NCBI RefSeq assembly: GCF_006483455.1
Contig: NZ_PPPU01000025.1
Span: 1-64,000, forward strand
Direction of reading: 5' to 3'
From: Methylomonas koyamae
Lineage (GTDB): Bacteria > Pseudomonadota > Gammaproteobacteria > Methylococcales > Methylomonadaceae
DNA: 64,000 bases
Each line of letters opens with the position of its first letter. Within the stretch, counting starts at the first letter, position 1. Positions 54,663 through 62,597 of the stretch are shown piece after piece. Under the pieces are notes generated by a model. That model did no database searches and was not told the origin of the DNA. It was given only the letters and a program-made list of their open reading frames with translations. Position numbers and translations under genes: made by a program.

Positions 54663-55637
54663 TTATTTTGCGGCTGCCGGGTCCGCGGGTTTGGTTTCCG
54701 TTGCCGGGGCAGCCGGTTCGGATGGGGCGGCGGCTGGCTGCTCGGCCGGTGCCGCGGCAGGTTGTTCGGCTGGAGCTGCAGGTTGCGCTTCTTCTGGTTT
54801 AGCCGGTGTCGGCGGCAACATCACTTCCACTTTTGCGTTCTTGCGCAGGTTTTCGATCATTGCTTGAGCTTTTTGCCGTTGCAACATCGGCCGGATTTGT
54901 TCTTTGACGGCGTCCAGCGGCGGCGGGGTCAAAGCTCTGGATTCTTCGCGCAAAATCACATGCCAGCCGAACTGGGTTTGCACCGGTTGTTTGCTGTATT
55001 TGCCGTTCTCCAGCGCTACCACTGCTTCGGAGAATGGCGGCACCATCCGGTCGGCGGTAAACCAGCCTAAATCGCCACCTTCCGATCCCATCGGGTCGAT
55101 CGAATGTTTTTTAGCCAGTTCGTTAAAGTTGCCGCCTTTATCCAGCTCGGCGATCAATTTTTTGGCTTCGTCTTCGGTTTTGACCAGAATATGGCGCGCC
55201 TTGTATTCGCTGCCCATATTGGCCATTTTCGAATCGTATTCGGCTTTGATCTCTTCATCGGTGACCGGGTTGGCTTTCAGGTAATCCTGCAACGCTGCTT
55301 GCGACAGCAAGGAATTTCTGACGGTTGCCATCCGCTCGATCACTTCCGGCGTTTTATCCAACTGCTTCTGCAGCGCCTGTTGAATCAACAATTCGCGTTG
55401 AATCAACTCTTCCAATAATTGTTCCTTCGGAAAGGTTTGGCCTTGGCTACGTTCGGAAATCTCTTTTTCCAACGTTTCCAGGGTTTTTTTACTGATGTAG
55501 GTGCCGTTGACCGAAGCGACCGCATCTTCCTTGCTGACTGTCGGGGTTGCGGGGGCAGCCTCTTTGGCTTTTTCTTCGAAGCAGCCCGGCAACAGAGCTG
55601 CGCCGGCCAGAACCAGAGGGACAAGTTTCAATTTCAT
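54663..55637 (-). CDS. Parvulin-type peptidyl-prolyl isomerase, lipoprotein
   Basis: A protein of 324 residues. A lipoprotein signal ends LLPGC, so the mature protein is anchored to a membrane. An N-terminal chaperone-like helical region (about 40-140) precedes a parvulin domain (about 146-240, ARHILVKTEDEAKKLI, GSEGGDLGWF, FGWHVI). The last 60 residues are a low-complexity repeat of the type PAEQPAAAPAE, rich in alanine and proline. It resembles PrsA/PpiC-type foldases that help proteins fold outside the cytoplasm. It is two bases after the bolA stop and last in the operon. Confidence 0.9.
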   Translation of the reverse strand: MKLKLVPLVLAGAALLPGCFEEKAKEAAPATPTVSKEDAVASVNGTYISKKTLETLEKEISERSQGQTFPKEQLLEELIQRELLIQQALQKQLDKTPEVIERMATVRNSLLSQAALQDYLKANPVTDEEIKAEYDSKMANMGSEYKARHILVKTEDEAKKLIAELDKGGNFNELAKKHSIDPMGSEGGDLGWFTADRMVPPFSEAVVALENGKYSKQPVQTQFGWHVILREESRALTPPPLDAVKEQIRPMLQRQKAQAMIENLRKNAKVEVMLPPTPAKPEEAQPAAPAEQPAAAPAEQPAAAPSEPAAPATETKPADPAAAK

Positions 55638-55638
55638 A

Positions 55639-55914
55639 TCAAGAATTTCCTTTGCTGTTTTCAGAGGGAGTTAAAGCGTTAATGCTCAAGGCGTGAATCT
55701 CGGCCTTCATCATATCGCCCAAGGCTTGGTAGACCAATTGGTGGCGTTGCACCAACGATTTGTTTTCGAACTGCGCTGAAACCAGGGTGACGTGGTAATG
55801 GCCGCCGCCCTGGTTTCCGGCATGTCCTGCATGCGCGGCGCTATGGTCGATAATTTCGATTAATTCCGGCTGGAAAGCGTCTTCCAGCTTGTGTCTGATG
55901 ATATCGGCAGTCAT
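55639..55914 (-). CDS. bolA: BolA family protein
   Basis: A protein of 91 residues. The fold elements are the N-terminal helix [21 protein letters not shown], a Gly/His-rich loop ([21 protein letters not shown]) and [20 protein letters not shown]. The conserved histidine near RHQLVY is the monothiol-glutaredoxin/[2Fe-2S] ligand. BolA proteins regulate transcription or iron-sulfur trafficking. The start overlaps the YciI-like stop by four bases. Confidence 0.94.
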   Translation of the reverse strand: MTADIIRHKLEDAFQPELIEIIDHSAAHAGHAGNQGGGHYHVTLVSAQFENKSLVQRHQLVYQALGDMMKAEIHALSINALTPSENSKGNS

Positions 55915-56216
55915 TGGGGAAATACTTGTTTAAATGGTTTGACGGTAACGCCGGCGTAAACGCCGGCGGCAAAATAGGGATCGGCATCGGCCCAGGTTTT
56001 GGCGCTCTGCAGATCGGGAAACTCGGCAACGATCAGGCTGCCGCTAAAGCCGGCTTCGCCGGGGTTTTCGGCGTCGATTGCCGGATGCGGCCCGGCCAGC
56101 ACCAATCGGCCCTGGTCTTGCAAAGTCTGTAGTCTCGCCAAGTGGGCGGGACGTGTCGCCAGGCGTTTGCTCAGGCTGTCGGCCGCGTCTTCAGCAATAA
56201 TGGCGTAAAGCATCAT
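55911..56216 (-). CDS. yciI: YciI-family protein
   Basis: A protein of 101 residues of the YciI/YCII fold (dimeric alpha/beta barrel). [45 protein letters not shown] and [12 protein letters not shown] match the family. The catalytic His/Asp pair is plausible but the substrate is not known. It overlaps yciB and bolA by four bases each, giving a tight operon. Confidence 0.93.
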   Translation of the reverse strand: MMLYAIIAEDAADSLSKRLATRPAHLARLQTLQDQGRLVLAGPHPAIDAENPGEAGFSGSLIVAEFPDLQSAKTWADADPYFAAGVYAGVTVKPFKQVFPQ

Positions 56217-56755
56217 TCCTTCGCTTCCGGAGTCGGCACATGTTTATAGAGAAATGCCATTTGTACGCCAATAAACAACACCATCAGGCCCGGTACGCCA
56301 AAGGTCTTGAAGCTGACCCAGTCGTCGGTGCTGTAATGGTGCATCACGTATAAATTCAAAAAGCCGACGCCGATGAAAAACAAGGCCCAGCTTAGGTTCA
56401 GTCGTTTCCAGATACGGGCCGGCAACTCCAGATTGGCGCCCATCATACGTTCGATGAAGGTTTTATTGCCGACGAATTGGCTGGCCAAGAACGCGCCACC
56501 GAACAGCCATTCGATGATGGTCAGTTTCCATTTGATGAATTGTTCGTCTTGCAAATACAGTGTGGCGCCGCCCATGACCAGGATCAATCCCAGCGTAATC
56601 CATTGCATCGTTTCGACTTTGCGGTAGAGCAGCCAGTACAGGCAGACCTGAACGACGGTTGCGGCAATCACGACGCCGGTGGCAACGTAGATGTCGTAGA
56701 GCTTGTAGGCGACAAAAAACAAAACGATAGGAAAGAACTCTAAAAGCGGTTTCAT
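56213..56755 (-). CDS. yciB: Septation protein A homologue (YciB)
   Basis: A membrane protein of 180 residues with about five spans ([20 protein letters not shown], then [18 protein letters not shown]). The family affects cell envelope synthesis and septation. It begins the yciB-yciI-bolA-parvulin operon, with stops overlapping starts by four bases. Confidence 0.93.
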   Translation of the reverse strand: MKPLLEFFPIVLFFVAYKLYDIYVATGVVIAATVVQVCLYWLLYRKVETMQWITLGLILVMGGATLYLQDEQFIKWKLTIIEWLFGGAFLASQFVGNKTFIERMMGANLELPARIWKRLNLSWALFFIGVGFLNLYVMHHYSTDDWVSFKTFGVPGLMVLFIGVQMAFLYKHVPTPEAKE

Positions 56756-56777
56756 GATGGATGGTTAAGCAGAATAG

Positions 56778-57107
56778 TTAGGCGTAAAGATCGATACCGG
56801 AAATTGTTTGGTTGAGCTGTTCTTGAACGAGTTGGTTGCGGTTTTCGGTATAAGCGTTCAGGGCTTTCAAAGTGCGCGAATTGGTCGGTACGTTACGGGG
56901 TTCAAGCATCAATTCGGTTTCGGCCAAGGCTGCCTGGATTTGCGCGGTGGACGAAGGTTGGCGTTGGCTTTGCGGTTGCCGGTTTGTCAGCTCCGCTTCG
57001 GTAATCGCTATCGGCGGTTGTTCGCGTTTGGCGTCTGACGGTCCGGCCTGCGGATATTTATAGCCGACCGGATAGTAGGCCAATGACGAACTGTGTATGG
57101 TGCTCAC
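56778..57107 (-). CDS. Protein of unknown function, mostly disordered
   Basis: A polar protein of 109 residues rich in Gln, Ser and Pro, with no signal or membrane segment. A helical C-terminus (about 60-109: IQAALAETELMLEPRNV, then LKALNAYTENRNQLVQEQL) could be a coiled coil or a peptide-binding helix. It lies 22 bases before yciB on the same strand. I recognise no family; the pattern recalls short flagellar or pilus regulators only faintly. Confidence 0.6.
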   Translation of the reverse strand: MSTIHSSSLAYYPVGYKYPQAGPSDAKREQPPIAITEAELTNRQPQSQRQPSSTAQIQAALAETELMLEPRNVPTNSRTLKALNAYTENRNQLVQEQLNQTISGIDLYA

Positions 57108-57220
57108 TGGAGTGACGTTAGGGGCCGAAGTAACGATGCTTCATTGTAGAATCTTTGTTTGCAATTGTACATGAGCCGGGCGGCTTTGCTGCTAAAATGC
57201 CGAATTTAAAGGAGGATTTC

Positions 57221-57526
57221 ATGTCAGATACCCATAGCACCGAGTTGGAGGCCGCTGCTTTCCGACAACTGCTTGCCCACTTGCAAAAGCACACCGAAGT
57301 ACAAAATATCGAATTGATGATCCTCGCCGATTTCTGCCGCAACTGTCTGGCCAAATGGTATGCGGCTGCGGCAGCGGAACGCGGTGTCGCCGTCGATTAC
57401 GAACAGGCTCGGGAGATCGTCTACGGCATGCCGTATGCCGAATGGAAGGAAAAATACCAGCTTGAAGCTACCCCTGAACAATTGGCGGCTTACCAGGCTC
57501 GCCAAAAACTCAAGGACGATAAATGA
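57221..57526 (+). CDS. DUF1244 domain protein
   Basis: A protein of 101 residues starting at the ATG at 57221, which has ggagg before it. The conserved core EAAAFRQLLAHLQKHTEVQN and ADFCRNCLAKWYAAAAAERG, then YEQAREIVYGMPYAEWK, is the DUF1244 domain. The CxxC (FCRNCL) suggests metal or redox chemistry. The gene overlaps the methyltransferase start by four bases, so the two are coupled. No function is established. Confidence 0.9.
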   Translation: MSDTHSTELEAAAFRQLLAHLQKHTEVQNIELMILADFCRNCLAKWYAAAAAERGVAVDYEQAREIVYGMPYAEWKEKYQLEATPEQLAAYQARQKLKDDK

Positions 57527-58263
57527 GTGCCGATAACCCGTTCGATGCGATGTTCTCCGGCGTGATCGGTCGGGAATACGACATGCTGAAACTGATCTGC
57601 CCGTTCGCGACGGAAATGAGTCGTCTGGTCGGCTTGGAAATCGGCGATTTTTGCCGGGGCCACGCTACCCCGGCCAGTGTGGTCGAGTTGGGCGGCGGTA
57701 CCGGTATTACCACGCTGGCTATATTGTCGGCGGCGGAAAATTGTCGGGTATTGAGTGTCGACAGCGAACCGGCGATGCAAAACCAAGCCAAATTGAGCTT
57801 GCAAGACTGGGAGCAACAGGGGCGGCTCGATTTTTCCGAACAGGACGCGTTAAGCGCATTGCGCGATTTACCGGCAGACAGCGCCGATGCGGTGGCATCC
57901 GCCTATACCTTGCATAACTTCGAAGCGGGTTACCGGCGTCAAGTGTTGGCCGAGATTTACCGGGTGTTGAAACCGGGCGGCATCTTCGTCAACGGCGACC
58001 GCTACGGCCTGGACGACATCGACGCACACACCCGTGCCACGCAACAGGAAGTCGCCGGTTACTTCAAAGTATTAACCGGCATCGAACGCTTGGATTTACT
58101 GGAGCATTGGATCATACATCTGTTCAGCGACGAATCCGAAAACCACGTGATGCGCGAGTCTATCGCGCTGGCACAGATGGCGGACGCCGGTTTCGGCAAC
58201 ATCCAACTCAAGCGGAGGATGGACGTGAATGCGCTGGTGACTGCCGCCAAGAATGCCGGATAA
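57523..58263 (+). CDS. SAM-dependent methyltransferase
   Basis: A class I methyltransferase of 246 residues. Motif I is VVELGGGTGITTLAILSAAE near residue 50, the acidic motif II is VLSVDSEPAMQ, and motif IV is ADAVASAYTLHNFEAGYR. It continues RVLKPGGIFVNGDRYGLDD. The substrate is unknown. It overlaps the DUF1244 gene, so the two proteins probably work in one process. Confidence 0.85.
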   Translation: MSADNPFDAMFSGVIGREYDMLKLICPFATEMSRLVGLEIGDFCRGHATPASVVELGGGTGITTLAILSAAENCRVLSVDSEPAMQNQAKLSLQDWEQQGRLDFSEQDALSALRDLPADSADAVASAYTLHNFEAGYRRQVLAEIYRVLKPGGIFVNGDRYGLDDIDAHTRATQQEVAGYFKVLTGIERLDLLEHWIIHLFSDESENHVMRESIALAQMADAGFGNIQLKRRMDVNALVTAAKNAG

Positions 58264-58327
58264 ACCTCGCGCAACAGACGCTTAATTCGGGCGCGTAAGC
58301 GGCCGCCCGACCGAACCGAGAAAACTC

Positions 58328-60082
58328 ATGGCTGAACCGACTGGTAATAAAAGCAAGAAAACTCTGGATGCCTTCGCCGACGACCTGGATGCGATGTTGA
58401 ACATCAGCGAGCCGGCTGGTCGCGAGGTTGGCGAAATCGACGACGACGAAGCGATAGACCGCTTGCTGGTCGGAGACGAAACCTTGGGTCGCGAAGCGGA
58501 CGAGCAGATCGACGAGTTCGGCGATTTCGACAACCTGTTGGAAATCGACCTGCCGGCCGGCAAGAACCGGCCGCTGGACGATATCGACGAATTCGGCGAC
58601 GAATTCGATACTGAGATTGCCGAGATCGCAATCAATCCCGGCCGGGAGTCGGACGACCTGGCCGACGAAGTTGCCGATGCCGTCGGTGCCGACATTCAAC
58701 GCGAGTTGGAAGAGGCCGACGCCATTGCCGACGCGGCCGAATTGACAGTGGCCGACGACATCGACGAATTCGCCGACATCGACTCGGTGCTTGCGGCTAC
58801 CGCTGCCGAGCCGGGCCGGGCCGGCCAGGAAAGCGTGGCAGATATCGACGAATTTGGCGATGAATCGGAGTCGGCCGGTAACACGGCGGATTTTCTGATG
58901 GCGGATTTCGATATTACCGCGGACGACGATTTGGCCGAGCCCGTTGCCGAAACGGCCGAGGCGGAGCCAAGCGAGGCCTTTACCGAAACCGATGCCGCCG
59001 AAGTGCTAGCCCCTGCTGCCGTCGGCGAAGCGAACCAGCCGGAACCGAATATTCCGGTAGAGCCGGCAGCGGCGGCTGAAGCCGACGATGGCGATATTCT
59101 GATTGCCGGCGACGACGAGCCGGAGCTGGCGGCGGTTGCCGCAGCAGCCTCGGTAGCCGCTGCCGCGGTTACCCCACCACCTCCGCCGCCGCCGCCGGCC
59201 GTCGACTACAGCGGCGACATTACGGCATTGAACCGCCAGGTCGGCGAGTTGAAACGGCAATTGCAGCAGTTGAAGCATGAATTGGCCGAGAAACCGGACA
59301 GGACTCAACTTGGCGAGTGCCAGACCGGCCTGGAAAACCTGCAAGTCGAACAGAAAAAAACCAAACGTGGCTTGGATGCGCTCACTGCCAAAAAACCGGT
59401 GCTGGCCTACGCGGCGGCTGGTGTGGCCGGTGTCGCATTGCTGGCGAGTATCGGTCTGGGGGTGCAGGGCCTTATTACCAAATCCCAAGTCGGCGAACTG
59501 GTCACCATTATCGGAAAATTGCAGGAACAGGCAAATGCCGCGCCGACCAACGACGCGGCCGAGATGGCAATGATGCAAAAACAATTGGACGAATTGACGG
59601 TCAGTGCCGGCGTCATGTCGACCCAGATTACGGAATTGAGCAAAGTGCCGCACGCCAACCCTGGGGCTGCGCCGGCACCTGCTGGCGACCAGGCGACTAA
59701 ACTGACCGAGCTGGCCAATCAGAACTTGCAAATCGGTGCAGCGATAGAAACTTTGCAGAACAAGGTCAGCGCTTTGGAAAAAGGCCGGACTGTTGTCGCG
59801 GCCGCGCCGAAACCGGAAAAGAAAAAACCGGAACCGGTCGAAGAGAACTGGGCAGTCAACCTGGTGGCATTCAAGCAGGATTGGTACGCCAAAAGCAAGG
59901 CCCAGGAGTTCGCCGGCAAAGGCGTACCGGCCAAGGTCAGCAAGACCGAAACCAAGGGCGAAAACTGGTACCGCCTCAGCGTCGACGGTTTTAAAACTCA
60001 GTACGAAGCGGCAGCCTACGCCGCAAAGGTTAAGAAAACCTTGAACCTCGATTCGGTCTGGGTCACTCGCGTCAAGGATTGA
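58328..60082 (+). CDS. Acidic SPOR-domain protein with IDEF repeats
   Basis: A protein of 584 residues. Residues 1-285 are highly acidic and low complexity and contain four copies of IDEF[GA]D (at about residues 61, 86, 145 and 173). A proline run (PPPPPPPPAV) precedes a coiled coil (about 295-350). A membrane span lies at about 359-382 (LAYAAAGVAGVALLASIGLG), then a second coiled coil, then a C-terminal SPOR domain (about 507-584, NWAVNLVAFKQDW to LNLDSVWVTRVKD). SPOR domains bind septal peptidoglycan lacking stem peptides. The span with the SPOR end outside and the acidic end inside suggests a division-site or surface-motility scaffold. Confidence 0.85.
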   Translation: MAEPTGNKSKKTLDAFADDLDAMLNISEPAGREVGEIDDDEAIDRLLVGDETLGREADEQIDEFGDFDNLLEIDLPAGKNRPLDDIDEFGDEFDTEIAEIAINPGRESDDLADEVADAVGADIQRELEEADAIADAAELTVADDIDEFADIDSVLAATAAEPGRAGQESVADIDEFGDESESAGNTADFLMADFDITADDDLAEPVAETAEAEPSEAFTETDAAEVLAPAAVGEANQPEPNIPVEPAAAAEADDGDILIAGDDEPELAAVAAAASVAAAAVTPPPPPPPPAVDYSGDITALNRQVGELKRQLQQLKHELAEKPDRTQLGECQTGLENLQVEQKKTKRGLDALTAKKPVLAYAAAGVAGVALLASIGLGVQGLITKSQVGELVTIIGKLQEQANAAPTNDAAEMAMMQKQLDELTVSAGVMSTQITELSKVPHANPGAAPAPAGDQATKLTELANQNLQIGAAIETLQNKVSALEKGRTVVAAAPKPEKKKPEPVEENWAVNLVAFKQDWYAKSKAQEFAGKGVPAKVSKTETKGENWYRLSVDGFKTQYEAAAYAAKVKKTLNLDSVWVTRVKD

Positions 60083-60092
60083 GGCTGCCGGG

Positions 60093-60986
60093 ATGAGTAA
60101 CCAGAAACTGGTGGTGGCGGTATCGTCGCGGGCCTTATTCGACCTGGACGAGTCGCACGCAATTTTCGAAACCCAGGGCAAAGAAGCGTTTTGCCGCTAC
60201 CAGATCGAACACGAAAACGAAATCCTGCAACCGGGATTCGGCTTTTCGCTGGTCAAAAAATTTCTCGACATCAATAAAGCCTTTCCCGGTTCGCCGCTGG
60301 TCGAAATCATCCTGTTGTCTCAGAACAGCGCCGACACCGGCCTGCGCATTTTCAACTCGATCAACCATTACGACTTGGCGATTACCCGCGCCGCGTTTAC
60401 CAGCGGCGTGTCGCCCTACGAATACATTCCGGCCTTCGGCGCCCATCTGTTTTTGTCCGCCAACAACGAAGACGTCCGCAAGGCGCTGGCCGCCGGCTAT
60501 GCCGCGGCGACCATCGTTTCCGGTGCCGTAGCCAATCCGTCGCCGCAATTGCGGATTGCCTTCGACGGCGATGCGGTGTTGTTTTCGGACGAATCGGAAC
60601 GGATATACCAGCAACACGGTCTGGCTGCATTTGCCGCCAACGAACGTAGCGAAGCTCACAAGCCGTTGTCCGGCGGGCCGTTAAAGGAATTTCTCAGCGC
60701 CTTGCATCGGATTCAAACCCATTTCGATCAGGATGTTTCGCCGATTCGCACGGCTTTGGTTACGGCCCGTGCCGCGCCGGCCCACGAACGGGTGGTGCGT
60801 ACCTTGCGCGCTTGGGGGATTCGGATCGACGAAGCCTTGTTTTTGGGCGGAATGTCCAAGGGCGCCTTTCTGAAGGCGTTCGGCGCCGATATCTTTTTCG
60901 ACGACCAGAAAGGCCATTGCGATTCGGCCGAACGGCATCAGGTCGCGGCCGCGCACGTGCCGCACGGCGTTACGAATCAAGAGTGA
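60093..60986 (+). CDS. 5'-nucleotidase
   Basis: A protein of 297 residues matching the cN-I-like 5'-nucleotidase family. The HAD-like active site appears as SSRALFDLDESHAIFE near the start and RIAFDGDAVLFSDESERIY near residue 155, with AGYAAATIVSGAV and LVTARAAPAHERVVRTLRAW. It would dephosphorylate nucleoside 5'-monophosphates in the cytoplasm. It starts 10 bases after the SPOR protein stop. Its last codons overlap the convergent gene at 60970 by 17 bases. Confidence 0.88.
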   Translation: MSNQKLVVAVSSRALFDLDESHAIFETQGKEAFCRYQIEHENEILQPGFGFSLVKKFLDINKAFPGSPLVEIILLSQNSADTGLRIFNSINHYDLAITRAAFTSGVSPYEYIPAFGAHLFLSANNEDVRKALAAGYAAATIVSGAVANPSPQLRIAFDGDAVLFSDESERIYQQHGLAAFAANERSEAHKPLSGGPLKEFLSALHRIQTHFDQDVSPIRTALVTARAAPAHERVVRTLRAWGIRIDEALFLGGMSKGAFLKAFGADIFFDDQKGHCDSAERHQVAAAHVPHGVTNQE

Positions 60987-62487
60987 CGCGGAAGCGAGCG
61001 TAGTATTCGTTAAATTCCAGACAGCTTTTCAATTGCAAGCTCGGTCCGTGCGCCAAGCTTATTTTGCTTTCCAGCGCATATTTGCCTTTGGGCAGAAATA
61101 CTTCGGTACCGCTTTCGGCATTGACCAGAACGGCTTGCAGGGTGTCGCCGTCGCCGATGGAGAAGTCGTAGATCGATAATTCGCCTAACACCGGCTCCAA
61201 CGCGATCAGCGAAGTATTTTCGAATGCCACCTGGCGCCGTACCAGCATCAACCTGGGTGCTTGCTGCTCCCGGCTCAGCATGCCGATGTCGCCGGTATTG
61301 AATGCGGCATCGGCACTTTCGGCCACGACAAATTGCTTACTATGGTTGCGTAGCAGCGTTACGGTAAAGCCGGGTTGATTGCTGAAGTTGGAAACGTGGC
61401 CGGTACTCGGTTTGTAAAAGTTTTTTTCGTGCTCCAACGGCACCAGACTCATGTCGCGCATGGCGCTCCGGTTCGCCGTTTGTCCGCTTAGGCGCATGAT
61501 TTTCGACAATTTATCCTGGCTCGACAAATAGGCCTGAACGCTGCTCAAACCCGGAAAAAACTGCGCCGGCAATATCGGCGGCTTTAAATCCACGGTCGCG
61601 AACAATTGGTCGTAGCCGCAAAGGTGTTGCGTCAGTTTGTTTAGCGCAGCCTGCGGCAGTTCGCTGCTGATTTCGCCCAGGCGCAGAGCGTGACCTAGTC
61701 GATGGCTGCGGATCGCTACCGTGCCGCGCGAGGTGTGCCAATGACCGCGTTTGGCCGGATAGGGTTCGCCGTCTTTCAGCTCCCAGCAAAAATCCGGATT
61801 CCGGCTGGGTTGCATGCTGGTTTCCAGCAAGGGTTGAGCGATGGCGGCAAGTTTGAATAGTTGTTCGATCTCCACGGCCGGGTAGCGGTTGGGAGCGCAA
61901 ATCGCGAATAACAGATTGCGTTTGACCACGCCTTCAATCGAATTCGGTTGTCTCAAATCCGCGAACTTGGCGACGATCTCCCGCTGCAGCCAATCTTGTT
62001 TCGACGCAATCTGGTAGAGTAGGGCGGTTTTTTTCCATAATGTCGCTGAGGGCGGTTCGTAAAACAAGGCGCTAATGCGTTGGCAATAGCCGATCAGTTG
62101 TAGGGCGTGGAAGATTGCGATCGGTTGCGACTCCGCCGCCAGTTGATTGGATTCGACCGTCCGGCACAACGCCAAACTCAAATGGCGCAGGAGCTGTACA
62201 GCCAGTTTGGCGATTTTATAGGCTTTACCCTGGGCTTCGGCGCGGGCCAGATTGGCCAGACTGTTGGCGAGGTGCAGCGTCAGCGGGCTCAGATTGATTA
62301 ACAACGGCAGCAACGGGGCGGCATCGGCGTTGGTCCGCGCCAATTCTTTCAGGGCCAGATTGAGCTGGTTGGCGGCAACGGCCGGCGCCAGCGAACTGAG
62401 CGATTTCAACCAGCCTGCCAGCGATTCGCTGGTCAGTTGGAACGGCAAGGATGCGGTGTCTGTCATGAACGGCGCGTTGATATGCAT
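60970..62487 (-). CDS. Protein of unknown function, 505 residues
   Basis: Soluble, with no signal peptide. The first half (to about residue 280) is helical and leucine/alanine-rich (LINLSPLTLHLANSLANLAR, KIAKLAVQLLRHLSLALCRT). The second half appears beta-rich, with GHWHTSRGTVAIRSHRLGHA, a serine-rich SRNPDFCWELKDGEPYP segment and a C-terminal barrel-like region (LALEPVLGELSIYDFSIGDG). The start is taken as the ATG at 62487; a TTG at 62499 and an ATG at 62466 are alternatives and none has a clear ribosome binding site. The helical-then-barrel layout is reminiscent of effectors with a PilZ-like C-terminus, but no PilZ motif is visible. Confidence 0.6.
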   Translation of the reverse strand: MHINAPFMTDTASLPFQLTSESLAGWLKSLSSLAPAVAANQLNLALKELARTNADAAPLLPLLINLSPLTLHLANSLANLARAEAQGKAYKIAKLAVQLLRHLSLALCRTVESNQLAAESQPIAIFHALQLIGYCQRISALFYEPPSATLWKKTALLYQIASKQDWLQREIVAKFADLRQPNSIEGVVKRNLLFAICAPNRYPAVEIEQLFKLAAIAQPLLETSMQPSRNPDFCWELKDGEPYPAKRGHWHTSRGTVAIRSHRLGHALRLGEISSELPQAALNKLTQHLCGYDQLFATVDLKPPILPAQFFPGLSSVQAYLSSQDKLSKIMRLSGQTANRSAMRDMSLVPLEHEKNFYKPSTGHVSNFSNQPGFTVTLLRNHSKQFVVAESADAAFNTGDIGMLSREQQAPRLMLVRRQVAFENTSLIALEPVLGELSIYDFSIGDGDTLQAVLVNAESGTEVFLPKGKYALESKISLAHGPSLQLKSCLEFNEYYARFRVTLDS

Positions 62488-62597
62488 AGTAAAACCCAAA
62501 CAAGTTTAGAACAGAATAACCGCTGCAACGTTGGCGGATTTTGAATAAGCGCACGTGGCTGCATAAAATGCCGCTCCATTTGCACTCCGGTTTGTTC

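Noticed and set aside
58505-58870. Repeated DNA words around GACGAATTCGGCGA that could suggest a CRISPR or tandem repeat
   Set aside because: The repeats are short, irregularly spaced and in frame, encoding the IDEFGD motifs; there are no unique equal-length spacers.
59006-60181. A 391-residue frame antisense to the SPOR protein
   Set aside because: Mirror image of a low-complexity coding region; no start signal or domain.
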